From Mugil cephalus (lineage: Eukaryota; Chordata; Actinopteri; Mugiliformes; Mugilidae): DNA of 64,000 nt. Every line of letters starts with the position of its first letter. Within the stretch, counting starts at the first letter, position 1. The DNA lies in the NCBI RefSeq assembly GCF_022458985.1, contig NC_061773.1, positions 25,826,001 to 25,890,000 of the forward strand, given 5' to 3'. Position numbers and translations under genes: made by a program. Under the pieces are notes generated by a model. The model saw nothing but the letters and a program-made list of their open reading frames with translations. It had not been told where the DNA came from and did no database searches. Shown here in pieces: positions 10,541-39,000 of the stretch.

Positions 10541-12510
10541 CCCTCAGGGGAAAAGAGGTGGGCCTTCCAGCCAGGAAACGAGGACGACCTGAAGACTGTG
10601 CCGAGGGAGCTGAGGAGGAGGATCAGAGAGAGGACGTGTGTTTACGAGAGGAAGTCGGAGACAACAGTGTCAGAGCAGAGGACTGATGAGCTTCTCCTGC
10701 TGCAACCAGTCGATTGTCCACTGTGACCTGCTGCACACAGCACAGGGTCACTCTCAGGTCCTCAGACCCACCCTTAACCGACCTGTTCCTCCCTAAACAT
10801 CAGGGAAAGAGAGAGCTAGGAAGGATTAAGGCTAGAAAAGCTGTGGGTCTGGATCAGTGCCAGGGTTCCCAAGTCTGATCAGCTGGTTGGGCTCCTTGGA
10901 TCAACATCGTAAACCTCAGCCTGACCTCAAGGCTCCTCACTTTAGACACCTTTCAATGATGAGTCATCCAGTGAATGTGTTACTTACTTAATATGTTTCT
11001 CTAATTTGACCACTTTTTTGTCAAGTAACAGGTAATCTAAAGTGTTACCATTAACTATTTAAGTTACTTATCCAGGTCACTATTTTTCCCATTTACATGA
11101 GTAAAAAGATATATTTTCGCTTTATTCTTGTGGCGTAAAGAATGCAACAAGTCACATTTTCAGCATGAGGACAACTCACGTGTAACACCACATAGCAACA
11201 CAAACGTACACAACAAAGGAAGGAGGAGAGCTGGAAATACTGCCAGTATTATGAGTTTTGTCAGCTAAAGGCAACAATATTAAGTTTCGCTGTACACTCT
11301 GTGTCGGCGACAAAGTCCTATCTAGCTTCAAAAACACACCATCGAATTCAAAGAAACATTTGGAGCTGCAGCGTTTCCCGCCAGGTGGTGTGAAGCAGAG
11401 AGCTGCACCTTATACCCAACCGTCCAAACAGTAAAAGCTGGACTTTGGTGCAAAACCAGTAAGTGGTGGAGAATTGAAGGTTGGACAGGCAGTATGTTGT
11501 AGAGGAAATGCTGCCTCTTTAATAAAAACATGTGTTTTATTGTGTTATGAGGTGGCGATGGGGGTAACTAATAAAGTAACTTGTAATCTAACTTAATTTT
11601 AAAACCAACTAATCAGTAAATGAGTAAAGTAACTTTTTTTAGTTACTTTTTAGAGGAGTACTCCGCAATTGGATTACTTTTTCAAGGTAACTGTGGCAAC
11701 ACTGGTGTCATCTGCATAAATTCTCAGATGACTCTGGAGTCATGGCCTTCATCCAGGATGGAGAGGATGGAGAATACGAAAGCCTCATCAGAGACTTTGT
11801 AGTCTGGTGCCAAGAAAACTGCCTCCAGATGAATGTGGGGAAAACCAATGAGCCGGCGGTGGATTTACATAGAGATAAACACACACTGGTGAACATCCAG
11901 GTAATGGTCATAAAGAGAGTGGACTCTACACCTGTGTGTTCACCTAAACAAAAAAAATGGACCGGACTGACATCTTAGGGCGCTTTATAAGAAAGGCCAG
12001 AGCAGACTCTACCTACTAATGACACGTAGCCATTGACTGTGGAGTTGTCTTCTGTAGCAGCAGCTTCTCAGACTGGTGAAGAACGGCGACTCTCTATAAC
12101 TCTACAACTCTCTATAACAGCACTGGGCAACACCTTTTTCAATGTCAACCACCTTCTTCTTTGATGACAGCTTTGCACATGCTCGTCATTGTCTCAGTCA
12201 GCTTCATGCAGTAGCCACTGCGAAGGTTTTTCTTCGGTCTGGAAGGAGTTTCTGTGGGCGTTGTTGACTCTCGTTGACTGCTTTGCTTTTACTCTGTGAC
12301 GCAATCCAAATTAGTTTTGGGGCAGGTCAACACTTAACGCGTAGGTTAGCAAACCGGATTATCCAGGACCCCTCCCACGGGCTCGACCCTGTGTTTGAGT
12401 GGCTCCCCTCAGGTCGCCGGCTTTGCTGCCCTGCTTGTAGGACACAGAGGAGACGGGCTACATTAGTAGCCAGTGCTATCCAGCACCTCAACTCATACCC
12501 AAATTTATAT
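10541..12510 (+). mobile_element. Rex1-like LINE fossil, split by a hAT insertion
   Basis: The 3' part (11705-12510) encodes degraded reverse-transcriptase residues: a DDSGVMAFI-like block after the catalytic-Asp region, FVVWCQENCLQMNVGKT, then GLDPVFEWLPSGRR and SAIQHLNS near the end. This is the layout of fish Rex1/Babar non-LTR elements. The 5' part (about 10541-10968) has retroelement-like text (aaagctgtgggtctggatcagtgcc). Internal stops and frameshifts make it a fossil. The assignment of the 5' part is less certain. Confidence 0.65.
10969..11704. mobile_element. Non-autonomous hAT element nested in the LINE
   Basis: Starts CAGTG and ends CACTG. The right end reads ttcaaggtaactgtggcaacactg, a hAT-type terminus common in fish. 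The flanking 8-mers are gagtcatc (10961-10968) and gtgtcatc (11705-11712), identical at 7 of 8 positions, the duplication length expected for hAT. The interior is rich in gtaac/gttac words. No transposase is seen. Confidence 0.75.
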
Positions 12511-12639
12511 ATATATATGTGTGTATATTGCATATAATGTCCAGTCATTGTACTACTATTTTTTTCACTACTCATAACCAGAAGTGTGTTTCTTTTTTCC
12601 TTTATTTTATGTATATATTTGTTCTATTATATGCATCTC

Positions 12640-13300
12640 ACAACTACAGAAGTGTATTAGGGCCACCCATGAGTTAAAGAAAGTCTTCCAGATCCTGAAG
12701 CAGCAAAACAGCCCCAGACCATCACGATACCAACCACCAGATTTTACTGTTGCTGTGATATTTTCAGTTTCTGAAATGGAGTTACTTTTATTCCTTCCAA
12801 AAAGTTTTTGTCTCATCAGTCCACTGAGTATTTTCCTAAATGCCTTTGGGATCATCAAGGTGTTTTCTGGCAAAGCTGATAGGAGCCTTTATTTTCTTTT
12901 TGCCCACTAGTGGTTTTGGTCTTGTAACTCTTCCATGCAGGACATTTTAGCCCAGTTTCATGAACACTGACCTTAACTGTTCTTTGGATGTTGTCGTGGG
13001 GTCTTTTGTGACCTCTTATGTGAGTCGTCTCTGAGCTCTTGGGGTAATTTTGGTCGACCGGCCGCTCCTGGGGAGGTTCCCCGCTGTTCTGTGTTTTCAC
13101 CATTTGCGGATAATGGCTCTCACTGTGGTTCACTGGAGTCCCAAAGCTTTAGAAATGGCTTTATACACAAACTGAGTCTTCAGAGCCTCAGTCTGTTCAG
13201 TGGTCACATAAAACCTATACGTGTTTTCTATTTATCAGTCATTTCTCATCTTAGATGCATGGACTTTAGCCTTGCAATTAAAGAATAATGTCAACAAACT
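12640..13300 (-). mobile_element. Tc1-like transposon fossil, N-terminal half of transposase
   Basis: Read on the minus strand, the segment encodes frameshifted remnants of a Tc1 transposase. They include a GRPTKI-type linker after the paired helix-turn-helix (around 13060), a K..VHET region and a RRKPLL/LSKKN-like stretch near 12890-12920. It matches the family in which the plus strand reads ggtaattttggtcgaccggcc. No intact frame remains. Confidence 0.7.
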
Positions 13301-13954
13301 GACTCAACACTGTTGACGTACACGGAAGCATAATTTCAGCCTTTTCCTCCTTTACCAAATCTAATTAAACTTAACTAAAAGGAACGCAGTTATCAAATTA
13401 ACCAGGGAATCCTATTTAAACCACAAACTTCCCTCAAATGTCCCTCTTAGAACTGAAGAAGCAACTGAGAGGGCCTCTTTATGGATATACAATGATTTGG
13501 ATAACTGAGAACGTTCACAGACAGTTATCAAATTCAGTTAAAGATACTCTGACAGAAGAAGACAGTAACCAACGAACTTTCATTTTTTCTTGAACACTTT
13601 TACTGACAATGTAACAAATATACTTACAAAGTTACATCAATAGGAAACTACAAAAGTAAAATGACAAAGACTAAACAGAGACATAAGGATAGAGATCTAC
13701 CAGCCCTTTTTGTTTGTAGAGGAGGAAATAGTTTGAATATAAGACTCAGTTTCCTTTTTAAAAACTTGAAAATCTTTGTTTTGGATACTTTACATTTGTA
13801 AATATAACATTTAGCAAGTAGTATAATCAAATTAATAATAAAATACTCTTCTCTTAAGGAGACCTGAACGTTAACAAAATTAAAAAATGGCATTTTCCAA
13901 TCCAAGTTCAAAGCCACATCATATATTTTCCAGTATGAAATTGGACATGTATTG
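13301..13954. other. Non-coding, nothing recognised
   Basis: AT-rich spacer upstream of nampt. The minus-strand open frame at 13648-14073 is low-complexity and partly built from TA-rich repeat, so it is not called as a gene. Confidence 0.4.
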
Positions 13955-14320
13955 TCGAGGACCAACTCTGCCATAACGTAAAATAAATAAATAAATGAAT
14001 AAAGAAATAAATAAATAGACTTAATTGGCAGTCTGGATGGCATCAGTGCCATATATATACCATAAATATACATCTGGCACTACAGATATATACCATAAAT
14101 AAATAAATTAATCACCTAATACCTAAATATATATGTCATAAATCATTAAATAAATAGAATTTATGGCATATATTTACGTATTTATTTGTGGAAAATAGCA
14201 TTTATGGTATATATTTAAGATTTGGTTTATTTAATGATTTTTTTATGGCATATATCTGTGGGCATTTCTTTATTTAATCATTTATTTTTAATTATGGCAG
14301 ATTTGTTCCTCCATAACGCT
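13955..14320. mobile_element. MITE, ggaggaccaactctgccata family, copy 1
   Basis: Begins cgaggaccaactctgccataa and ends with the inverse, ttatggcagatttgttcctcc. The AT-rich interior has repeated ggcatatat and aataaata. The same terminal sequence forms the units of the array at 17397-17960. Confidence 0.6.
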
Positions 14321-14399
14321 TTGCCAGAATTTACGCGTATGAACAAATTTCCAAAAACAGATGAATGATTGCCTCGGCGTGGAAGTCACAAATGAGCGC

Positions 14400-14753
14400 A
14401 CTTTCCAGTCTAGCTCCTGAATGCACCATGACGTATCAGGTCAGAAGGCGGTGACAGGACATGCGCATGGAAACCCGCCCCCTGTACAACAACCCCCCTG
14501 AAATACAAAATGACTGCGGTGGCTCTTTCACCACAGCGTTAATATTTGTCCGGAGAAACACCGAGGAGGACGAGGGGGGCTTCAAATCCTCACAACTCGA
14601 CGCTGAAGACTCGTTTTCTCTGCTCTCTCCGCGCTCCAGACTCTTCTCTGCGCGCGTCCCGGGTCCTTTGGTCTTTGGTTGAATCGGCAGGAGGGGGGGA
14701 CGTAGACCCAAAGCGACATACATTTCACGTTAATTCATTCCTCCACAGCAACA
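14400..14753 (+). promoter_or_regulatory. nampt promoter and 5' UTR (CpG-rich, no TATA)
   Basis: GC- and CpG-rich block immediately upstream of the nampt start codon, containing a catgcgcatg element (NRF1-like half-palindrome) near 14459-14468 and several gcgcg/cgcgcg words. No TATA box is visible, consistent with a housekeeping promoter. The transcription start site is inferred, not seen. Confidence 0.5.
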
Positions 14754-30631
<15,878 letters not shown>

Positions 30632-31317
30632 AGCCGCGACGCCTCCTCTCAGACAGCGTTTAACGATGGTCGCGCTGGAAGGACCGCGGCGTTTTCTGAA
30701 CGTCACCCGCTTCACGGAGGGCGGCGCCAAAACACTCTTTACGTTGCCACCGAGTACTAACGACTAACACCACCTGCACCAGAGAAGCCAGTGATTTCGT
30801 TGCTTTGAGGTAGATCAGCTTCTTTGACGCCCACTCAGCACAAAAGACGCTGCAGGACCGTGTTACACTGTACAGAACAGAAGCTCAGGGTCACACACAA
30901 CTTAGTTTTCTTTTTCTTTATTTTTATCCGGATTTGATGTCGCTCCTCGAGGCAACAACACAAATCTGTTCAAATATACTCGACTTCCTTACGATTCATT
31001 TGTGTCTGTGTTAATACTGGAATTCATAAAAAAAAAAACTTTAATGATATTATTGATGATTAAATAGTGTTAAATCATCAGAGCACTTGGTGGGACGTGT
31101 TACATTTCAGGTCCATGTCTTCCCACTTCACCGTTATTTAATCCAACAAACCTCCAACAAACGCACACTTCAGATGTCGTGCACTGTCTCTAGACAACAT
31201 GGATACTCACAACTACTAAAACAACGCGTCTTCTCTCACACTTTGCACCGAATCGTCAGGTGAAACCACGGCTGAGCTGTTCCACAAAGAGCCAGCGTCC
31301 AACGTTCAGTAAATAAA
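30632..31317 (+). other. nampt 3' UTR
   Basis: Sequence downstream of the nampt stop, GC-richer at first and then AT-rich. The first good polyadenylation signal, aataaa, is at 31312-31317. The transcript end is inferred. Confidence 0.5.
31312..31317 (+). terminator. Candidate nampt polyadenylation signal
   Basis: Canonical aataaa about 680 bp after the stop codon. Further aataaa words occur near 31472-31484. Confidence 0.45.
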
Positions 31318-32689
31318 CCACAACACTGACACGTTGTGTAAAACATGTACAACATTGTGGTGATGCACTGCCAAAATAATAATAATTAGGTTTTATGGGA
31401 ATTAGCCCTTTACATGTCTGCCACACACATATATATATATATTATATAGCTGCACGCTGAGGATGTTATGAAATAAATACAATAAATGAAATGAAATCAT
31501 TTGATAATAATAAGTTTCCCCTAATTATTGTTTGGTTTGAGTATTTTACACGACCTGACCTGACTAATCGTTTTATTTAAACACTCGGTTTTTTTCTGAC
31601 GCGTCAGAAAAGGTTGGAAACTGGTGAAGTGAAGCTTTGTCTCCACTGACACGTTTTGTCCGGTGTCTCGTTTCCAAATCCACATAAACACTAAAGCTGC
31701 CACTGTTGTTGTTGTCTCATGTTGTGGTGAGATATCTTCTGGAGAAAAGCATCATGGGAGGGTCAGTGTGTAACTGTGGGTCTTTTAGAGTTTAACGTAG
31801 TTCACAGGCGTCATAGTTCATAGTTTTCAGGTCTAAAATCAACATAACCAGTCACCAGACGGCAAAGATTCTTCTAAATATTATATATACAACTGAGTAA
31901 ACTTTAAAACTTGTCATAATTCGTCAAATCTAAGTAGAAACAAAAACTTAAAATGGTTAAATCCTCACTCACACACGTCTTTATGTTAAATAACTAATAA
32001 AGAGGAGGAGGAACATAGTTTGGAGCAGGTCATGTGATCTGGATTTAACGCCCTTCCTTCCTTAAAAGATGTGATGTCATGTTTGTAATTAGTTGAAAGT
32101 GATTTAAATAAACATCTGTCATAATTATCTCAATTTAACACAAAGAACACAATCAAAACTCATTTCGAATGAGCTCGTTTTATTATTGTTTAGATAATTA
32201 GAAGGTAGTTGTTGGTTATATAATTGACATTTTAGTCAGATCTAGACATTTTTATTAATAAGTGATTGTTTCCATAATAAATAAATATGGATTTTATAAA
32301 GACATGATCATAAGGAACATAAAAAATACATATATTTTACTTTAAAAAAAAAAACGTATGCAAGCTTTATCCCATGGACGTCAAAAGACCCTCAATTATA
32401 TATTGACCCATGTTATATTTTAATGTCAACACCTTTAGAGACACACAGGGTCTCTCACAGCAGGACGACACCACAGAACCACTGTGTTGTAGGTGCCGGT
32501 TTGACTTCTTGGTGCTATTTTTGATGCAGTAAAGACTCGTACAGAACATGTGCATCGTCTGTCTTCAGATTTAAATAGCGCTGTAGTGCATCTCTTAGGT
32601 AATATTGACAAAAACAGATTTCTAATGTGGAGATGTAACGACTGAAAAGCTCGTTTAAAGGTGCTGCCAGTCATTTACTCTCTCTGTAG
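31318..32689. other. Intergenic, nothing recognised
   Basis: AT-rich spacer between nampt and ldlrad2. No exon-like sequence. Short (AT)n near 31430-31446. Confidence 0.4.
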
Positions 32690-32873
32690 TAACACCACCC
32701 AAACACTAGTCGGCGCTGTGTCTTTTTTTTTTTTTCTACTTCCTGCTTCACTTCCAACATTTTGATTTGAGACTGCAGGTCAGAGCCTTTCAGATGACTG
32801 CACGTTCATAAACATACATACACACTGTTGGACAGTATTCGTTTTTGACTGATCCGCATCTTTTTTTCAAATT

Positions 32874-32945
<72 letters not shown>

Positions 32946-33045
32946 TCGGCGCTGTGTCTTTTTGCCAGTTTTAGTTTCTACTTCCTGCTTCTCTTTCAAC
33001 AACAGAGACTGAAGCTTTCGCCAAAATCAGAAGAGTCGTACTAAT
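32690..33045 (+). repeat. Dispersed repeat R1, two copies around a GATA microsatellite
   Basis: Copy at 32690-32790 and copy at 32946-33040, both with agtcggcgctgtgtct...ctacttcctgctt. The second starts directly at the edge of the (GATA)n tract. Confidence 0.65.
32874..32945. repeat. (GATA)n microsatellite
   Basis: About 18 uninterrupted gata units. Confidence 0.95.
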
Positions 33046-33170
33046 GCCTGTATCTCTGAACCTCTTTAAGTTAACCTTTCCTCCGCGTGTTCCATCTTTA
33101 TTGATCCAAAACAAACAACTAAAATTGTGGAGATGAAGAAGCAGCCAGAAATACTACAGCAGAAACCACA

Positions 33171-33195
33171 CTACTACTACTACTACTACTACTAC
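33171..33195. repeat. (CTA)n microsatellite
   Basis: Eight consecutive cta units. Confidence 0.9.
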
Positions 33196-33282
33196 CACGT
33201 GGACCAATCACAGCTCAGTGTAGTTTGCCGTCAGGGCCTGGGCTGTCGTTGTAGAAGTGTAAACCACCTGTAAGTTTTCACA

Positions 33283-33284
33283 TC

Positions 33285-33315
<31 letters not shown>

Positions 33316-33316
33316 A
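33283..33316. repeat. (AAAT)n microsatellite
   Basis: Eight uninterrupted aaat/taaa units. Confidence 0.85.
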
Positions 33317-35469
33317 ATATAACCACAGTAACACGGAGCGTTTTCAGAACACATCAGCTCTTAAAACCTGTTTAATCCCACTTTTTTGGAAGCTCCTGAA
33401 GTGTTAGTTTGACTTTAGCTAATTAAAGTTTTAAAATGAAAGAATACGGTGTCTCCTATAACTTTTGTCAATATCATGTAACGAGTGTTAATGGTCACAT
33501 CACTCGGCCTCTTTACTTACAGCATGAATTTATTTATTTCAGGGAGAAAATTGGGATTAAATGGTGAAAAATGTTCGAATTAGGAGGAAGGAAAAAGTTG
33601 TTGTTTACCTGGTACAGAGTGGGTTTCTTTTACTTCCTTTGGACTTTGATTTAACTGCCTCGTCTTTCGTTTGTGCAAATACTAAATGTGACCTCGCCGT
33701 GCGCTGCGTTGTGGGATAAATATACTGGATGACATGACGCGGTGTTGACACTTGTTCTGTTCGAGGCATCTTTTAGTGGAATCACACAAACATCCCACAG
33801 GTTCCTGTTGTGGAGTGTGTGAACGGTGTCTTTACTGCTGTAACCAACGTGTTAAGTTCACAGTTTCTTTTGATTCGGGCCGGTAGCTGATTGGTCGACC
33901 TCAGTGAAGGCGGACGCCGTTGATCCGCTGACGAATTAAAACACTAAACCAGAAACGTCCTTCGCCACAGTCGTAGTGTGTGCGTTGATTAAATGATGCC
34001 AAAGCTGCTGTGTTTGTCTGTGGAGGATCAGTTTCTTCTGAAGTGTTTTTATTATTTTTATTTTGTTTTTATGTTAGTGTGTCTTTATTTCTTCCTTCCT
34101 TTCAGATTCAGCAACAAATTCTGCGAAAATCATTTTAATTTCAGACTGTTTTATTGTGTTTTAATAAGTTTTGTAAAATTAAAACAAAAAAAAAATACTT
34201 GTGAGTCGTTTTGATCAACTGAGAAAATGGATGAATGGATGGATGTTTTTTTTCCAACACCTGTTCTGTTTTTAGCCACAAGAGGGAGACAAACTGAGTT
34301 AAACATTAATTAATTTTGAGGTTGTTTTTATTTGTAATTATTTTTAAAAGCAGTTTTATTGACAATAAGTGATCAAACAACAACACAGAGCAGAGTAGGA
34401 GTAAAGGTAGGAGAGTTAAAGAATACGAATAAATTTGTCTGACAACAGTGAATTTGTGAAAGCACAGATTAAGTAAGATTTGCAGAGGAAAACAATGTCA
34501 AAAATGTGAACCGTAAAAAAAAAAAAGAAATCTTTGAATATGTGCATAAAAGGAGCAAGGTAGGATATATCAAAATAGTAATTAAAGTAATAAGGTAAAT
34601 TAAGTTCAGGGAAATAAAAACACTGGCAGAAACACTTAGAGTACCTCCACTCCATTTACACGTATGTATATTACATGTATCCAAAATAATAAAATAAAGA
34701 ATAACATTTCAACAAGAGGAGAAATGTTGTGAACGTAACTAAATCTAAATTTGTGGTAATTAATGGTTTATTTAAATAAAAAGGGTGAAATGTTTGGATG
34801 AAACTAAATGAAATCAAAAACAAACTTAATAAATTAAAGACAGTTGTACTATTTAAGTAGTAATTAAGTAGTACGTTAAATAACTATCTAATAAACTATG
34901 TCTGCTTTACTTTCCTCCTTTGTGACAATGAGATCACATGTTCTTTTACCTAAAGCCAACGTATTAGATTTTACAGGGTCACTGTGTCGTTAAATGGAAG
35001 AGTTTCTCCTAAATCCTGACCTTAAGAAACAAGCTTATTCACTGAAACCACTTCAGCTGCACCGTAAAACATGACAAGTCAATAAAACCTACAAATCCAA
35101 GTTCACCTGCTGCCTTCAAAATGTGAGAAAACCTGAAAAAAAACTTCAGTTTCTACTCAAAAAGCTCAAAAAGGTTTTAACTAATTGTTGGAGAAATAAA
35201 GAGAGGGTAGACTCTTGTCTTTCTTTATGCAATGTTTACGAATGTTTTAGGTCGCTGAACCTGACACTAATGATCATTTCTAGTTTCAACTCGATGCTAT
35301 GAGTGAAAAAGACATATTAGTTCACGTTATGCACTGAGGAAAACTAATTTATATCTCGTCTAATGAGCTCACATTTCCATTTCAAAGTTTTGTTTCTACG
35401 TAGATTTGACGACGACTTATGACAAGTTTTAAAGTTTACACAAACTTCAGACTGATTCAAGTCGCACCT
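33317..35469. other. Intergenic, nothing recognised
   Basis: AT-rich spacer. A ggatgaatggatggatg tail near 34229-34246 resembles the end of fish retroelements. No gene was found. Several open frames at 33993-34684 are AT-rich and not protein-like. Confidence 0.4.
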
Positions 35470-35770
35470 TGTTCATTGAGAAATTTAACATTTATTTTTA
35501 TTTGGGGCCGTTTAGAGCAAGGAAATTAAAGTTTGATCCACTGAAAACGGACACTGTAAAGTTAATTCCTGGTAGAGAAATGGCTTCTAAAAACCACCCA
35601 TACTTCTCTATTATTAGTCTATATAGTGATTGTTCTGTCTAATTAAAAAAAACAAAGCCTCTTTATTTCCAAGTATTCATATATTATCACCCTTCCTCCT
35701 CCTCCTCCATCACATTTTTCAACTCAAAACTTAAGTTTAACTTCAGAAAACGTATTAAAATTAAGTTAAA
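35470..35770 (-). repeat. Dispersed repeat R3, inverted copy
   Basis: Its reverse complement shares aattagacagaacaat, gttgaaaaa, ggaggaggaggagg, gggtgata, ctctaccagga and aatttcct/aatttcctcc, in order, with 42060-42440. The two copies are in opposite orientation on either side of ldlrad2 exons 1-4. Confidence 0.7.
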
Positions 35771-36087
35771 CATCCAAACCGTGTCCTGACTGTTGGAGTT
35801 AAAGAGAAGAAAACCTTAATATGTGTGAGTCACTGTGATGTTTTGCAGTGAGGTTTTTCTTCTAGGGGTGTTGACTGGTTGGGTGTTGTCATGGAAACGG
35901 GGGGACACGTGGAATACGCGGATAGAGGAATAAAGAAAGTATCCGGACAGGACCCTGCGCCCCCCAAACACACACACACACACGCAGCCCAGCTCCAGCT
36001 GATCGCCGTGGATCTCTGCTCCCGTGGGCCCGTGATGTCTCCTCTGTGAGCTGACTCCATCGGACTCCATCGGCTCCTTCAGTCCGG

Positions 36088-39000
36088 ATGATGCTTGCGC
36101 TCCAGCTGGTGCTCCTTCTCCGCCTCACGACCCTCCGCAGCTCGGCCATCGAGACCGGTAAGACCTCGCTCACATTGCAGCAGGGAGTTGTTTTTAAGTA
36201 TGAGCTGGTGAGAGGAGACCACGGCGCACTGGGTTGTAAGTTGAAGCCATTTTCGTCTTGCGCGTCTGGACGCAGAGACATGTTGTTGTTGTTTGAGGAA
36301 AACGTTTTTCTCGCAGAGCGTCTGATGCGTCTTGGCTCCTGTTTAACGCGAAAACAGATCGAAGGTCAGATGTGAGCTGAACTTCTTAGAAAATCACCTT
36401 CACATCCAATGCAGAGTTTCAGTCTTATGGATTATGTTTCAGACCAGATATGACTTGTTTAGTCCATGACAAAGATGAATAAGTTGGTGTATTAAGCTCT
36501 GCCTCTAATGGGTTAAAGCAAAACGTGCGTAACTACATGTGTGATCTATGTGAATAACATCCTTAACACGAGGAAATCTATATAGAAATTTAAAGGGAGC
36601 TCCTATAAGAGGAAAGTTTAAGCTATAGGTGTTTTTTTTATTATTGTTATTATAAATGTATATACATTTTTGGCTACAGTGCCATTTAAAATATGTATTT
36701 CATTATGTGTTTAATTCATTTTACTTTATTCTGTGTTGATTTTAACTCTTGGTGTAAGGGAGATGGAAAAAGGGGGGTTGGTTATTCAATGACTAATAGA
36801 ATAGAATAGAATAGAATAGAATAGAATAGAATAGAATAGAATAGAATAGAATAGAATAGTAAAAACTGCAGTTTGCCACAGCTTACATAAGGTAGAAAAG
36901 TAACAAGAATAAAGAGCGAACTGTATAAAAGATAAATAATAAGATAAAAACAGAATAGAATAAACAATATATAAGTATTGGCATGACTACAAAAAGTAAC
37001 TAAATTACAACAAAAAGTGTTGCATGACAAACCTAAAGTAATAAATTGCAAACAGACAGCGACTGCTGGATACTGCACAGGATTGTTCACAGTACAGAGT
37101 AAGTAACGAATTGCAGTAAAAAGTAACTGGATTGTAACATAAAGTACTGAATTGTAATTGGATATATAAGAAATACTGCACAGGATAAATATGAAAACAC
37201 CTTCAAACTGACAAACAATAGAGAAACGAGGCATCAGAGTGAACAGTTGACAGTATTTCTGTGTCATAATGAAGCTTCAGTGCAGATGATTTGAAAATAA
37301 ATGCGATTATTACACCATATGCACTCAAGTTAATTTTACTTTATGTATTAATGAGAATATGTTCTGACTTTCTGACTACAGTAAAACAAATTAGAATATG
37401 AGTGTGTCCACCATGAGATCAGCTGCTGGGAAGTGATCAATCTGGGATGATTATACTTATATATACTTAGTGTATGTAAACTGTGAAGTGATAAAACAGA
37501 GCCCTGCGCTGTGTTGGGACTGGATGGAGACTGAGACTCGTGCCCTTTTAAACACAATGGCGTCTCAGAGACATTTCTCTCGACAGCATCTTGACCCTAA
37601 CTTGCCCTCTGGATTTGCTCACCGAACTGACGCCTCCTTTTTTTTACAATGATTGTGTTTAGAGTTGAATTTTCAGCCTGTAAAAATCTTTAATGAGGAC
37701 TTTGCGTCCTCTGGTCACCTACGTTTTCAGCAGTGTCCCCTTGAGGTTTTTGTATTTGCTTGTTGTGTGTGGAGGGGATCAGCTCTTTCCCACCAACAGG
37801 GGCTCCCGGGCTTTGGGACATTCCTGGAGGTCGGTGAAGGAGGATCTCGTTGTCTCCCAGGGAGACGGAGCTAATAAACTCCAGGGGTAGTCATAAATTT
37901 TCTCATTATTTGGCCTGCAGCCCAGAGGCAGGGGCAGTGGGTGACTGGGAGGGGGCTGCAAGAGCCGGATCTGCCCCGACCATCTGTCGTGGTCCTGCTT
38001 GTGGACTATGGATGGGCTCTGAGCTGCTTCTCAAACTGTCCATCACATGGTGGATTTAAGAGACCAGGTTTACCCTGATGTGTGTCTTACTACATCTGGC
38101 AGTGAACTGCATTTCGAATATTTCAAATATTTGAATTTATTGAGATGCAGCATCTCATTTTCGAGTGGGTCCCAAATATGTATAAAAAAAAAATATGTCA
38201 CCATTTGTACAGAAATAAGAAAGGAATAATGATTGTGATCACTCCCCTCCAAAAAAATAAAATTAATTTAGCTGCACTTTTTTATTGTTATCAGGTTAAA
38301 ATTTTGGTGTTTGGTGCAGCTAAGTTGGTTCTTTGTTGTAGTTTGAGCACCGATGTATATCCTCCTGAGACCTGAGCTTCTGTTTGGCCTGCATTTTTAA
38401 TTTCTCCAAGGTATTTGTGATTAGTAGGACCCAAGAAGTATAAAAACTAAGCATCATCTCTGAATAAGAAGTAGTAGTTTTTATGTCCTCATATGTGGAC
38501 ACAGGGACTATTTTGCTGTATAAAGTCACTAGTGTGTAACAAACATATAAAACTATTTATTTCAATTCCTGAACACTGCTGTGCAAAAACATGATTGCAA
38601 ACAATGAAATCCCAACATCCTCAAATGAGTACTTGCCAATTAATGACGCTGTAGCTCGTTACTATTGATATAATGTTAAATTTGAGTGTGATATCAACCT
38701 ACACAAGTGAATAAATATAATTAAACAAGTTACAGGTGTAAAATTTGATTAGGTTTTGTACCTTTTCCATTTTTGTCCCATATTTTTACACTGATTATTG
38801 TGTTGACCCTTTGCTGCCACTAGATGGCAGACTAAAGCCTCCACTTACCAGGACAACAGGTTTAAATGAAGCACAGTAAGAAGCTGCCAAGAACTTAAAA
38901 CCCAATGTCCACATATGAGGACACACTGTCTGACTGATAAATTAGGAATGAAGTCATGTTGAACAACAGTTGATAATGTAGTCGGCCAAGAAAACTTAAA

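Noticed and set aside
32790-33002. Minus-strand frame with repeated LSIY units
   Set aside because: Translation of the (GATA)n microsatellite.
36782-37267. 161-residue minus-strand frame with repeated ILFYS
   Set aside because: Built on the (TAGAA)n tail and an adjacent AT-rich retroelement-like segment; no protein family resemblance.
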